Below the pieces are notes generated by a model, which was not told the origin of the DNA, did no database searches, and was given only the letters and a program-made list of their open reading frames with translations. A DNA stretch of 64,000 nucleotides from Herbaspirillum sp. LeCh32-8 (GTDB lineage: Bacteria; Pseudomonadota; Gammaproteobacteria; Burkholderiales; Burkholderiaceae_D), in assembly GCF_017814915.1 (NCBI RefSeq), contig NZ_JAGIPZ010000002.1, positions 465,084 through 529,083 of the forward strand. The letters run 5' to 3'. Shown in pieces: positions 34,663 through 42,330 of this stretch. Within the stretch, counting starts at the first letter, position 1. Each line of letters starts with the position of its first letter. The position numbers and the translations under genes were made by a program.

Positions 34663-36051
34663 ATGAAACACCGCATGGAGCGCGACACCTTTGGCCTGAT
34701 CGAAGTCCCCGATGACCGGCTCTGGGGCGCGCAGACCGAACGTTCGCTGCATCACTTCCACATTTCCACCGAACGCATGCCGACCGAGCTGGTGGTGGCC
34801 CTGGCTGCGGTCAAGCGCGCCTGTGCCGCGGTCAACCGCGACCTCGGCAAGCTCGACGCCAAGAAGGCCGACGCCATCATCGCCGCCGCCGATGAGGTGA
34901 TCGCCGGCAAGCACCCGCTGGAATTCCCGTTGTCGGTGTGGCAGACCGGCTCCGGCACCCAGAGCAACATGAACATGAACGAGGTGCTGGCCAACCGCGC
35001 CTCGGAGCTGCTGGGCGGCGTGCGCGGCGAAGAGCGCGTGATCCACCCCAACGACGACGTCAACCGCGGCCAGTCCTCCAACGACATCTTCCCGACCGCT
35101 ATGCACGTGGCGGCCTGCATGGCTGTGGCGACGCACCTGATTCCGTCGCTGCACAAGCTGCGCGCCACCCTGCAGGACAAGTCCGGCAAGTTTGCCGACG
35201 TGGTCAAGATCGGCCGCACCCACCTGCAGGACGCCACGCCGCTGACCCTGGGCCAGGAGTTCTCCGGCTACGTCGCGCAGCTGGAGCATGCCGAGGCCGC
35301 CATCATCGCGACGCTCAACGGCGTGTCGGAACTGGCCGCCGGCGGCACCGCGGTCGGCACCGGCCTGAACGCCCATCCGGAATTCGGCTCGCGCGTGGCA
35401 GCCGAGCTGGCCAAGCACTTCGGTTTCCCGTTCAAGACCGCGCCCAACAAGTTCGCCGCACTGGCCGGCCATGATGCGTTGGTGGCGTCGCACGGCGGCC
35501 TGAAGACGCTCGCGGCATCGCTGATGAAGATCGCCAACGACGTGCGCTGGCTGGCTTCCGGCCCGCGCTCCGGCCTGGGTGAGATCACCATTCCCGAGAA
35601 CGAGCCGGGCAGCTCCATCATGCCGGGCAAAGTCAACCCGACCCAGTGCGAGGCGCTGACCATGCTGTGCGCCCAGGTGTTTGGCAACGACGTCGCGCTC
35701 AACATCGGCGGCGCGTCCGGCAACTTCGAGCTCAACGTGTTCAAGCCGTTGATCATCCACAACTTCCTGCAGAGCGTGCGCCTGCTGGCCGACGGCATGG
35801 CCAGCTTCGAGGAGCACTGCGCGCGCGGCATCGAAGCCAACCGCGAGCGCATCGGCGAGCTCATGGAGAAGTCGCTGATGCTGGTGACCGCGCTGGCGCC
35901 GCACATCGGCTACGACAAGGCCGCCAAGATCGCCAAGCAGGCCCACCACGACGGCACCACCCTGAAGGAGGCTGCGCTGGCGCTGGGTTATGTCACCGAG
36001 CAGCAGTTCGCCGAGTGGATCAAGCCGGAAGAGATGACCCGCCCGGGCTGA
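34663..36051 (+). CDS. fumC: Class II fumarate hydratase
   Basis: The 462-residue iron-free fumarase catalyses fumarate to L-malate in the TCA cycle. Motifs include the substrate segment [17 protein letters not shown], the [18 protein letters not shown] region and the lyase signature [17 protein letters not shown]. The length and motif spacing match FumC. GAGAAGAAGC precedes the ATG. A strong hairpin follows the stop. Confidence 0.98.
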   Translation: MKHRMERDTFGLIEVPDDRLWGAQTERSLHHFHISTERMPTELVVALAAVKRACAAVNRDLGKLDAKKADAIIAAADEVIAGKHPLEFPLSVWQTGSGTQSNMNMNEVLANRASELLGGVRGEERVIHPNDDVNRGQSSNDIFPTAMHVAACMAVATHLIPSLHKLRATLQDKSGKFADVVKIGRTHLQDATPLTLGQEFSGYVAQLEHAEAAIIATLNGVSELAAGGTAVGTGLNAHPEFGSRVAAELAKHFGFPFKTAPNKFAALAGHDALVASHGGLKTLAASLMKIANDVRWLASGPRSGLGEITIPENEPGSSIMPGKVNPTQCEALTMLCAQVFGNDVALNIGGASGNFELNVFKPLIIHNFLQSVRLLADGMASFEEHCARGIEANRERIGELMEKSLMLVTALAPHIGYDKAAKIAKQAHHDGTTLKEAALALGYVTEQQFAEWIKPEEMTRPG

Positions 36052-36077
36052 TCTCCCCGCCAAGAACCTGAGGCAGG

Positions 36078-36118
36078 ACGGGACATGGATGCATGCCATC
36101 CATGTCCCGTTTCATTTG
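36078..36118 (+). terminator. Terminator-like hairpin after fumC
   Basis: ACGGGACATGGATG (36078-36091) and CATCCATGTCCCGT (36097-36110) form a perfect 14-bp stem around CATGC, followed by a weak T-rich tail TTCATTT. The remaining gap to 36444 shows no gene; TTGCAA and TATAGC spaced 18 bases near 36172-36201 could be a promoter for the next gene. Confidence 0.8.
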
Positions 36119-36444
36119 GCGCGGCGGACGATCCTCCATGCATCCTGGAAAGCCTTGCCGGGCCCCGGATTGCAAAGGATGCGCAGCCTTATGTATAGCA
36201 ATATTGATTTGGGTTACGAATTGAAACAACTCAGGCTTTCCGGCAGGCTGCGGCGTATATTGTTTTCATGCGCTCAATGCGTGCGCAGGCAGCCCGTGCA
36301 AGGCTTGCCGGCGAGCCAGGGGATGGCGGGCAGACAGCGCGACAGCAATGCAACAACCAACGCGACAAGCAGCGCGACGCCGCAAGGCAAGCAAGGAAAG
36401 CCGGCCGTCATCGGCCGTACATGGGCAATTCCCAAAGGCAAATC

Positions 36445-36774
36445 ATGAAGAAATTAGCGGCAATCGGAATCTGCGGCGCGCTCGCCGTGGCCGGCCTGAT
36501 GGCCAGTGCGTCGACTTACGCGCACACGCGCTTTTACGGCGGCGTGGTGATCGGCGGCCCGGTGTGGGTGCCGCCCCCGGTCTACTATCCGCCGCCGGTC
36601 TACGTCGAGCGCGTGCCGCCGCCGGTCTATATCGAGCCGCAGCCGCGCCAGGACTACTGGTACTACTGCCAGGAGTCCAAGGCGTACTACCCCTACGTCC
36701 AGAGCTGCCCCAGCGCCTGGATGAAGGTGGTGCCCAACACGCCGACGCCGCCGGGCTACGGTCCGCCGCAATAA
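36445..36774 (+). CDS. Exported Pro/Tyr-rich small protein
   Basis: The 109-residue protein has a signal peptide (about 1-27, ending STYAHT) followed by a Pro/Val/Tyr-rich segment (PPPVYYPPPVYVERVPPPVY) and a C-terminal YWYYCQESKAYYPYVQSCP motif with two Cys that probably pair. This C-terminal motif is common in small proteobacterial envelope proteins of unknown function. It precedes a lipoprotein with similar Pro/Tyr repeats and is probably cotranscribed with it. Confidence 0.8.
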   Translation: MKKLAAIGICGALAVAGLMASASTYAHTRFYGGVVIGGPVWVPPPVYYPPPVYVERVPPPVYIEPQPRQDYWYYCQESKAYYPYVQSCPSAWMKVVPNTPTPPGYGPPQ

Positions 36775-36834
36775 GCCGGGCCCACGCCGATAACGACTCA
36801 ACGCCATGCCGCTGAAGCGGCCAAAGGAAACATC

Positions 36835-37395
36835 GTGAAACCCATCTACAAGACAGCTACCGCAGTCACCGCCGTGGGCGCCATGCTGGCGCTGGGCGGC
36901 TGCGTCAGCGTGCCGACCGGTCCCTCGGTCATGGCCATGCCGGGCAAGGACAAGACCTATGAACAGTTCCGCGCCGACCAGCAGCTGTGCCAGCAATACG
37001 CCCAGGACGCCATCGGCGGCCAGGCCCAGCAGACCCAGAACAACACCGCCAACAGCGCCGCAGTCGGCACTGCCGTAGGCGCAGTGGCCGGGGCCCTGAT
37101 CGGCGCGGCTTCCGGCAATGCCGGCGCGGGTGCGGCAATCGGCGCCGGCGGCGGCCTGCTGGTGGGCAGCGCGGCCGGCAGCAATGTGGCCGCGGGCGGC
37201 AACTATTCGATGCAGCAGCGCTACGACATGACCTACACCCAATGCATGTACAGCAAGGGCAACCAGGTCGAGACCCAGCGCCAAGCCACTGCCTACACCT
37301 ATCATCCGCGCCGCTACTATTACGCGCCGCCGCCGCCTCCGGGCTACTACGGGCCGCCGCCGGTGTACTACGGCCCGCCGCCGGGCGCGTATTGA
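36835..37395 (+). CDS. Glycine-zipper outer membrane lipoprotein-like protein
   Basis: The 186-residue protein starts with GTG (AAAGGAAACATC before it). It has a lipobox (MLALGGC, Cys23), a glycine-zipper helix pair (about 78-125, AVGAVAGALIGAASGNAGAG...) and a Tyr/Pro-rich tail with PPPxYYGPP repeats. Related YMGG-like proteins are envelope-associated; their role is unclear. A terminator follows directly. Confidence 0.85.
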   Translation: MKPIYKTATAVTAVGAMLALGGCVSVPTGPSVMAMPGKDKTYEQFRADQQLCQQYAQDAIGGQAQQTQNNTANSAAVGTAVGAVAGALIGAASGNAGAGAAIGAGGGLLVGSAAGSNVAAGGNYSMQQRYDMTYTQCMYSKGNQVETQRQATAYTYHPRRYYYAPPPPPGYYGPPPVYYGPPPGAY

Positions 37396-37421
37396 GCCCG
37401 GCGCGCGCGGGCAGCAAGAAG

Positions 37422-37447
37422 AACCGCATCCGGGGATGCGGTTTTTT
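37422..37447 (+). terminator. Rho-independent terminator after the glycine-zipper gene
   Basis: AACCGCATC and GATGCGGTT pair around a short G-rich loop, followed by TTTT. It lies 27 bases after the stop. Confidence 0.88.
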
Positions 37448-37512
37448 ATTGCCTCAAGGACAAGGCGCGCCGTCCGGGCCCCGGCTTTTTCCGCGCCAAC
37501 GCGCGATGCGGC

Positions 37513-37541
37513 GCAACATCGGCGCACGGGAGTGCTATACT
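37513..37541 (+). promoter_or_regulatory. Probable trpS leader promoter with extended -10
   Basis: TGCTATACT (37533-37541) is an extended -10 box; GCAACA 17 bases upstream is a weak -35. The expected start of transcription, about 7 bases downstream, falls at or next to the A of the leader peptide ATG at 37549. The mRNA may thus begin with the start codon. Confidence 0.6.
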
Positions 37542-37548
37542 CGCCGCC

Positions 37549-37599
37549 ATGCTTTGCCGAATTCAACTTGCGAAAATCCAGCATTGGTGGCGCGCCTGA
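37549..37599 (+). CDS. trpS leader peptide with tandem Trp codons
   Basis: A 16-codon ORF encodes MLCRIQLAKIQHWWRA and ends with TGA. Two adjacent Trp codons (TGGTGG, 37585-37590) come four codons before the stop, the hallmark of tryptophan attenuation leaders; Trp is the rarest amino acid, so the pair is unlikely by chance. It lies between a likely promoter and a terminator hairpin, and the downstream gene is tryptophanyl-tRNA synthetase. There is no ribosome site at normal distance, which fits leaderless translation if transcription starts at 37548-37549. Confidence 0.75.
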   Translation: MLCRIQLAKIQHWWRA

Positions 37600-37676
37600 C
37601 CCGGGCGGCCAGCGAAGTAATTCGCTTTCACACAGTTTGACCATGTGATGCCGCCGGTTCCGGCGGCATTGTTTTT
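37585..37676 (+). promoter_or_regulatory. Tryptophan attenuator of trpS
   Basis: Segment 1 (TGGCGCGCC, 37588-37596, covering a Trp codon) can pair roughly with segment 2 (CCGGGCGGCC, 37601-37610). Segment 2 can instead pair with the left arm of the terminator (ATGCCGCCGG, 37648-37657). Ribosome stalling at the Trp codons would free segment 2 to form the antiterminator. Left free, ATGCCGCCGG and CCGGCGGCAT (37660-37669) form a 10-bp terminator stem followed by TGTTTTT. A further small stem (AGCGAA/TTCGCT, 37611-37626) lies between. The pairing was assessed by eye only. Confidence 0.7.
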
Positions 37677-37726
37677 ACGCTTCGGGACCGGCGGCATTCC
37701 AGACAGATACTCGATCAGGAATGACC

Positions 37727-38761
37727 ATGTCTTCGAACGCACCAGCCAGCACCTCCACCGCACATCCCACCGTCCTCACCGGCGACCGTCCCACCGGCCC
37801 GCTGCACCTCGGCCACTACATCGGCTCGCTCAAGTCGCGCGTGGCGCTGCAGGAAAGCGCCAACCAGTTCCTGCTGCTGGCCGACACCCAAGCCATGACC
37901 GACAACGTCGGCCGCCACCAGAAGGTCACCGACAACGTGCTGGAAGTAGCGCTGGACTACCTGGCCGTCGGCATCGATCCGGAGAAATCGACCATCTTCA
38001 TCCAGTCGCAGGTGCGCGAGCTCTACGAGCTGTCGATGGTGCTGCTGAACCTGGTGACGGTGTCGCGCCTGGAGCGCAACCCCACCATCAAGGAAGAGAT
38101 CCGCCTGCGCGGCTTCGAGCGCGACATCCCGGCCGGCTTCCTGACCTACCCGGTGAGCCAGGCCGCCGACATCACTGCCTTCAAGGGCCAGCTGGTGCCG
38201 GTGGGCAGCGACCAGTTGCCGATGATCGAGCAGACCAACGAGCTGGTGCGCAAATTCAACGCCACCGTCGACCGCCAAGTGCTGGTCGAGTGCAAGGAAG
38301 TGCTGTCCGAAACCGGCCGCCTGCCCGGCATCGACGGCAAGGCCAAGATGAGCAAATCGCTGGGCAACGCCATCGCGCTGGGCGCATCGGCCAAGGAAAT
38401 CAAGCAGGCCGTGCACCAGATGTACACCGACCCCAACCACCTGCGCGTGGATGATCCGGGCCAAGTCGAGGGCAATGTGGTGTTCACCTTCCTGGACGCC
38501 TTCGATCCTGACCGTGACGCCGTGGCCGAGCTCAAGGCGCACTACACCCGCGGCGGCCTGGGCGACAGCGTGGTCAAGCGCCGCCTGGAAGGCATCCTGC
38601 AGGAAATGCTGGAGCCGATCCGCACCCGCCGCGAAGAGTTCGCCAAGGATCGCGGCGAAGTCATGGCCATCCTCAAGCGCGGCACCGAGCGCGCTAGCGC
38701 AGTGGCGGCGCAGACCATGTCGGAAGTGAATGCAGCGCTGGGCTTGAATTACTTCGGCTGA
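37727..38761 (+). CDS. trpS: Tryptophan-tRNA ligase
   Basis: The 344-residue class I synthetase charges tRNA-Trp. The HIGH-type motif is [11 protein letters not shown] and the KMSKS motif is [12 protein letters not shown]. Family motifs [18 protein letters not shown] and [20 protein letters not shown]-like segments are present. The ATG at 37727 is preferred since AGGA lies 6 bases before it; the ATG at 37721 abuts that site. It follows a Trp-codon leader and attenuator. Confidence 0.96.
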   Translation: MSSNAPASTSTAHPTVLTGDRPTGPLHLGHYIGSLKSRVALQESANQFLLLADTQAMTDNVGRHQKVTDNVLEVALDYLAVGIDPEKSTIFIQSQVRELYELSMVLLNLVTVSRLERNPTIKEEIRLRGFERDIPAGFLTYPVSQAADITAFKGQLVPVGSDQLPMIEQTNELVRKFNATVDRQVLVECKEVLSETGRLPGIDGKAKMSKSLGNAIALGASAKEIKQAVHQMYTDPNHLRVDDPGQVEGNVVFTFLDAFDPDRDAVAELKAHYTRGGLGDSVVKRRLEGILQEMLEPIRTRREEFAKDRGEVMAILKRGTERASAVAAQTMSEVNAALGLNYFG

Positions 38762-38782
38762 AGCTGCTGAGTTTCCATGTAA

Positions 38783-38820
38783 AAAGCCGCACTGCCCGGG
38801 AGGGGAGTGCGGCTTTCTTT
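38783..38820 (+). terminator. Rho-independent terminator after trpS
   Basis: AAAGCCGCACT and AGTGCGGCTTT form a perfect 11-bp stem around a G-rich 12-base loop, followed by CTTTCTT. It lies 22 bases after the trpS stop. Confidence 0.88.
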
Positions 38821-38838
38821 CTTGTTGCGTCGATTTGA

Positions 38839-38950
38839 CAGCCAACGACGCCGGGCCCTGCTTTCGCAGGGGCGACGGAGGTGAAAACATAGGTAAGGAA
38901 CGCACAGATAAGCTGTCGTTCCTGCGAAAGCAGGAACCCAGTGTCGTTCA
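38839..38950. repeat. Inverted pair of a dispersed REP-like repeat, copy 2
   Basis: The left unit contains GGCCCTGCTTTCGCAGGGGC. The right unit, GTCGTTCCTGCGAAAGCAGG then AACCCAGTGTCGTTC, is its approximate reverse complement over about 33 bases. It has the same layout and ends (CCCAG(T/C)GTCGTT) as the pairs at 4752-4853 and 51926-52038 but a variant central stem (CCTGCGAAAGCAGG). It separates trpS from the convergent histidine kinase gene. Confidence 0.78.
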
Positions 38951-38970
38951 GCCTGCGCCAACGATACCGC

Positions 38971-40344
38971 TCAAGCCCGCTTCGCCGCCGGCATCACCGG
39001 CAACTCCAGCAACACCTCCAGCCCGCCCTCCGCCAAGTTGCGCAGCTGCAGCCGTCCATGGTGGTTCTCGGCGATGTTGAGCGCAATCGTCAGGCCCAGT
39101 CCGGTGCCGCCGGTGTCGCGCGAGCGTGAGGTCTCCAGGCGGTAGAAGGGCTCGAACACCGACTCCAGCTCGGCCTCGGGAATGCCCGGCCCGTGGTCGC
39201 GGATGCGGATGGCAACCTTCTGCGATTCCAGTGCGATGGTCACGCGCGCGGCCTGGCCGTATTTGCAGGCGTTGTCGATCAGGTTGGTCAGGCAGCGCCG
39301 CAGCGCGCCGGTCTGGGCCATGACAAAGGCACGGGTGGCGCCCTCCAGCATCACGTCCTGGCCGGCATCGGCGGCATCGGCGCACACGCTGTCGAGCAGC
39401 GAATCAATATCCAGCGCCTGGATCTTTTCGGACGAATCCATGCTGCGCGCCAGATCCAGGCCCTCGCGCACCATGCCGTGCATGACGCCCAGGTCGTCGA
39501 TCAGCTTTTGCTGCAGCTCCCGGTCAGCCACCTTTTCCAGGCGCAGGCGCATGCGCGTCAGCGGCGTCTGCAGGTCGTGCGTGATGGCGGCCAGCATGTG
39601 CGTGCGGTGCTGGATCTGGCGCCGGATGCGCGCCTGCATGGCATTGAAGGCGTGCGCCGCCTGGCGGATCTCGGTCGGGCCGGCCTCGGCCAGCGGCGGG
39701 TGGTCGATGTCGCGGCCCAGCTGCGAAGCTGCCTGCGCCAGCTGGCGGATCGGACGGGTCGCCATGCGCGCCACCAGGTAAGCCAGGATCGCGATCAGGA
39801 TCAGGAACAGCGCAATGTACTGCGCGCCGAAGAAGCCTTGGCCGTGCCCACGCAGCGCCGGCGGCTCGCCCGGCTGGTGCAGGCGCAGGCGCATCAGCGC
39901 CTGGTCGTGCAGGCTGATGTAGATCACGCGGCAGGTCTCGCGGCGCGGGCCCTCGCGGCCGTCGGGCCGGCGCGGCGGCGCGCATTCGGTCTCGCGCTGC
40001 ACCGCCACGCTGCGCTCGCTGCCCAGGCGCGCCTTGAGGATGTCGACCATCGGGCTGCTGCTGGCGTTGGCGCCCACGGCATCGTTCATGTTGTCCACCA
40101 TGCTGGCTTCGAAGCCGAAGTTGGTGGCGGCCTGCAGCACGATGGGGCGCTGCTCGGCGGGAATGTCGTCGACCGCCTGCACGATCTGCTCGACGCGGTC
40201 GGCCAAATGCTGGAAGCGCACTTCGCGCAGCGTGTTCTTGCGTTCGTTGGAGGCTAGCCAGGTAGTGGCCAACACCGACAGCACGATGCCGGCCAGCAGC
40301 AGCACGAAGATGCGGTTGCCGATGGAGCCGAGGACGTCTTTCAT
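38971..40344 (-). CDS. Sensor histidine kinase (EnvZ/BaeS-like class)
   Basis: The 457-residue membrane kinase has helix 1 (about 11-30), a periplasmic sensor (about 31-172, with an Arg/Pro-rich middle), helix 2 (about 173-193), a HAMP domain and a HisKA box with His256 (AAITHDLQTPLTRMR). The ATPase domain shows N box NLIDNACKYG, G1 DHGPGIP and G2 GGTGLGL. It overlaps the response regulator gene by 4 bases. The signal is unknown; the neighbouring Spy-like and MdtABC genes suggest envelope stress. Confidence 0.94.
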   Translation of the reverse strand: MKDVLGSIGNRIFVLLLAGIVLSVLATTWLASNERKNTLREVRFQHLADRVEQIVQAVDDIPAEQRPIVLQAATNFGFEASMVDNMNDAVGANASSSPMVDILKARLGSERSVAVQRETECAPPRRPDGREGPRRETCRVIYISLHDQALMRLRLHQPGEPPALRGHGQGFFGAQYIALFLILIAILAYLVARMATRPIRQLAQAASQLGRDIDHPPLAEAGPTEIRQAAHAFNAMQARIRRQIQHRTHMLAAITHDLQTPLTRMRLRLEKVADRELQQKLIDDLGVMHGMVREGLDLARSMDSSEKIQALDIDSLLDSVCADAADAGQDVMLEGATRAFVMAQTGALRRCLTNLIDNACKYGQAARVTIALESQKVAIRIRDHGPGIPEAELESVFEPFYRLETSRSRDTGGTGLGLTIALNIAENHHGRLQLRNLAEGGLEVLLELPVMPAAKRA

Positions 40345-41090
40345 GATGCGCGGCCCGGGGTTTGTCCCGCATTGTCGGCGGCCACGCTGGTGGCCAGTAC
40401 GTAGCCTTCATTACGCACCGTCTTGATGATGGTGGGTGTGCGGGCGTCGTCCCCCAGCTTCTGGCGCAGGCGGCTGATCTGGATATCCACCGAGCGGTCG
40501 AACGGGTCGGACTCGCGGCCCTGGGTCAGCTCCAGCAGCTGGTCGCGGTTGAGCACGCGATTGGGATGGTCAAGGAAGACCTTGAGCAGGCGGAACTCGG
40601 CGCCCGACAGCGCTACCACCACGCCGTCCTGGTTCACCAGGTGGCGCGCGGTCAGATCCAGCGTCCAGTTGGCGAAACGCATCGCGGCCACGTCCGGTTG
40701 CGCCATGTTGGGCGGCAGCGCCTGGGTGCGGCGCAGGACGCTGCGGATGCGCGCGAACAGCTCGCGCGGCTCGAAGGGCTTGGCCAGGTAATCGTCGGCG
40801 CCCATCTCCAGGCCAAGGATGCGATCCAGCGGCTCGCCGCGCGCGGTCAGCATGATCACCGGCACATTGGAGGTGGCGCGCAGGTTGCGGCACAGGGTCA
40901 GGCCGTCCTCGCCGGGCAGGGTCAGATCCAGCACGATCAGGTCCACGCGCGACTCTTCAAGCGTCTTGCGCATCTCCGTGCCGTTGGTGGCGGTCAGCGT
41001 GCGCAGGCCGTTGCCGTCCAGGTATTCGGCCAGCAGGGTGCGGATATCGCGGTCGTCGTCGACGATGAGGATGTGAGTATTTGTATCCAT
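40341..41090 (-). CDS. OmpR-family response regulator
   Basis: The 249-residue regulator has a receiver domain (VDDDRDIRTLL, phospho-acceptor Asp55 in LIVLDLTLPG, switch-region KPFEPRELFARI) and a C-terminal winged helix (LVNQDGVVVALSGAEFRLLKVF...SVDIQISRLRQKLGDDARTPTIIKTVRNEGYVL). It is transcribed ahead of the kinase with ATGA coupling. The divergent gap to the Spy-like gene holds inverted repeats that could be its sites. Confidence 0.95.
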   Translation of the reverse strand: MDTNTHILIVDDDRDIRTLLAEYLDGNGLRTLTATNGTEMRKTLEESRVDLIVLDLTLPGEDGLTLCRNLRATSNVPVIMLTARGEPLDRILGLEMGADDYLAKPFEPRELFARIRSVLRRTQALPPNMAQPDVAAMRFANWTLDLTARHLVNQDGVVVALSGAEFRLLKVFLDHPNRVLNRDQLLELTQGRESDPFDRSVDIQISRLRQKLGDDARTPTIIKTVRNEGYVLATSVAADNAGQTPGRAS

Positions 41091-41108
41091 GAGCTGAATT
41101 ATGCCGAA

Positions 41109-41212
41109 CTTGTTAAATCGTGGACGCGGGATTTGTATCGCCTCTTAACAAGCGTCGTCACCGACATAAAACGATACTCGGCGGCGCCGGGAATATACAA
41201 AACGATACAAAT
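41109..41212. promoter_or_regulatory. Inverted repeats in the divergent control region
   Basis: Two pairs of perfect inverted repeats lie between the response regulator and the Spy-like gene: CTTGTTAA (41109-41116) with TTAACAAG (41145-41152), and ATTTGTATCG (41131-41140) with CGATACAAAT (41203-41212). A further ACGATACTCG is at 41171-41180. They are candidates for regulator binding; no proof is available from sequence alone. Confidence 0.5.
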
Positions 41213-41336
41213 GCCGCCACAGGGGAAAAATTGGCGTTACACGCGGCCGGTTTAATGGGAACCGTGCAAAGACAGCACGAAACAGAGAGACGGTTTCTTT
41301 GTGAAGCGGTCTCCAGACACACCGAAAGGAGCAATC

Positions 41337-41879
41337 ATGTTGAAATTCAAGACCCGCATCCTGGCCGGCATCGCCGCCGTGAGCATCAGCGCCGTGACCG
41401 CAGCCGCCTTCGCGCAGGTTCCGCCGCCGCCGGGAGGCCCGCACGGTCGAGCTCCCAGCGCCGAGCAAATCGCCAAGTTCGAGCAAATGCGCGCCAAGCA
41501 CCAGGCTGAGCTGCACGACAAGCTGAAGATCACCGCGGCACAGGAAGCCGGCTGGAAGCTGTTCCTGGACAAGACCAAGCCGGCCCCATTCGACGCCGCC
41601 GGCCGTCCCAACAAGGAAGAGTTCGCTAAGCTGACCACCCCGGAACGCCTGGACAAGAAGCTGGAACTCATGCGCAAGCGTGAAGCCTTCGCCGAGCAGC
41701 GCATCGCGGCCACCAAGGACTTCTATGCGACCCTGTCGCCGGAACAGCAGAAGACCTTCGACGCCGAGTTCGCCAAGATGGAGCGTCACCGCTTCGATCA
41801 CATGCGTCATGGCGATCGCAAGGGCCCGCCGCACGGCAAGCCGGGCGCACCTGATGCAGCAGCGCCGGCCGCCAAGTAA
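41337..41879 (+). CDS. Spy/CpxP-family (LTXXQ motif) periplasmic protein
   Basis: The 180-residue protein has a signal peptide (about 1-26, ending AAAFAQV), a Pro/Gly/His-rich linker, two long helices with LTXXQ-type motifs (LTTPERLDKK and LSPEQQKTFD) and a His/Pro-rich tail. AAGGAG lies 6 bases before the ATG at 41337. E. coli Spy and CpxP are periplasmic chaperone or stress-sensor proteins controlled by Bae and Cpx systems. It is divergent from the two-component genes and probably controlled by them. Confidence 0.87.
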   Translation: MLKFKTRILAGIAAVSISAVTAAAFAQVPPPPGGPHGRAPSAEQIAKFEQMRAKHQAELHDKLKITAAQEAGWKLFLDKTKPAPFDAAGRPNKEEFAKLTTPERLDKKLELMRKREAFAEQRIAATKDFYATLSPEQQKTFDAEFAKMERHRFDHMRHGDRKGPPHGKPGAPDAAAPAAK

Positions 41880-42330
41880 GGCAAGCGAGAAGGCGCAAAA
41901 GAACGCGCCAGGCATCATCCGCCCGCCGGCTTTGCCGCCGGCGGCGGATCTACCCAAAAGCCTTGCGGTCAATACGCAAGGCTTTTGCCGTACTGGCCCC
42001 TGGCGTCATTGTCGATCTCTCGCGGGAGATGGCGCGCTTTCCGCCCCTTGTTGTCCGTGGCGCAAGCCGGGTTTGCTGGGTACACTGCCTGCCTGTCCAC
42101 TGCGGGCGCGCCGGATGGCGTCGGCGCCGGGCACCTCCGTGGCGAGGATAGCGGCAAGAAGAAACAGAATGTTGCAATGATGTAAGGTTGTTGCGGGAAA
42201 ATACCGGATGGCGGCTCCGAGGGCGCGACAAGGCGCGTGGCCGCCATCCCGTATCTTTTTGCTTGCAAGCAGCGTCGGCTCGGCCATGGGCCCGGCCGCG
42301 CTACCGTGATCAGTTCGTTGGCCCCCCAAA
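41880..42330 (+). other. Intergenic region before the RND pump operon, with a terminator
   Basis: No gene is supported in 451 bases. CAAAAGCCTTGCG (41955-41967) and CGCAAGGCTTTTG (41975-41987) form a perfect 13-bp hairpin that probably ends the Spy-like transcript, although only four T follow. The rest should contain the pump operon promoter, but no clear -35/-10 pair stands out. Confidence 0.6.
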
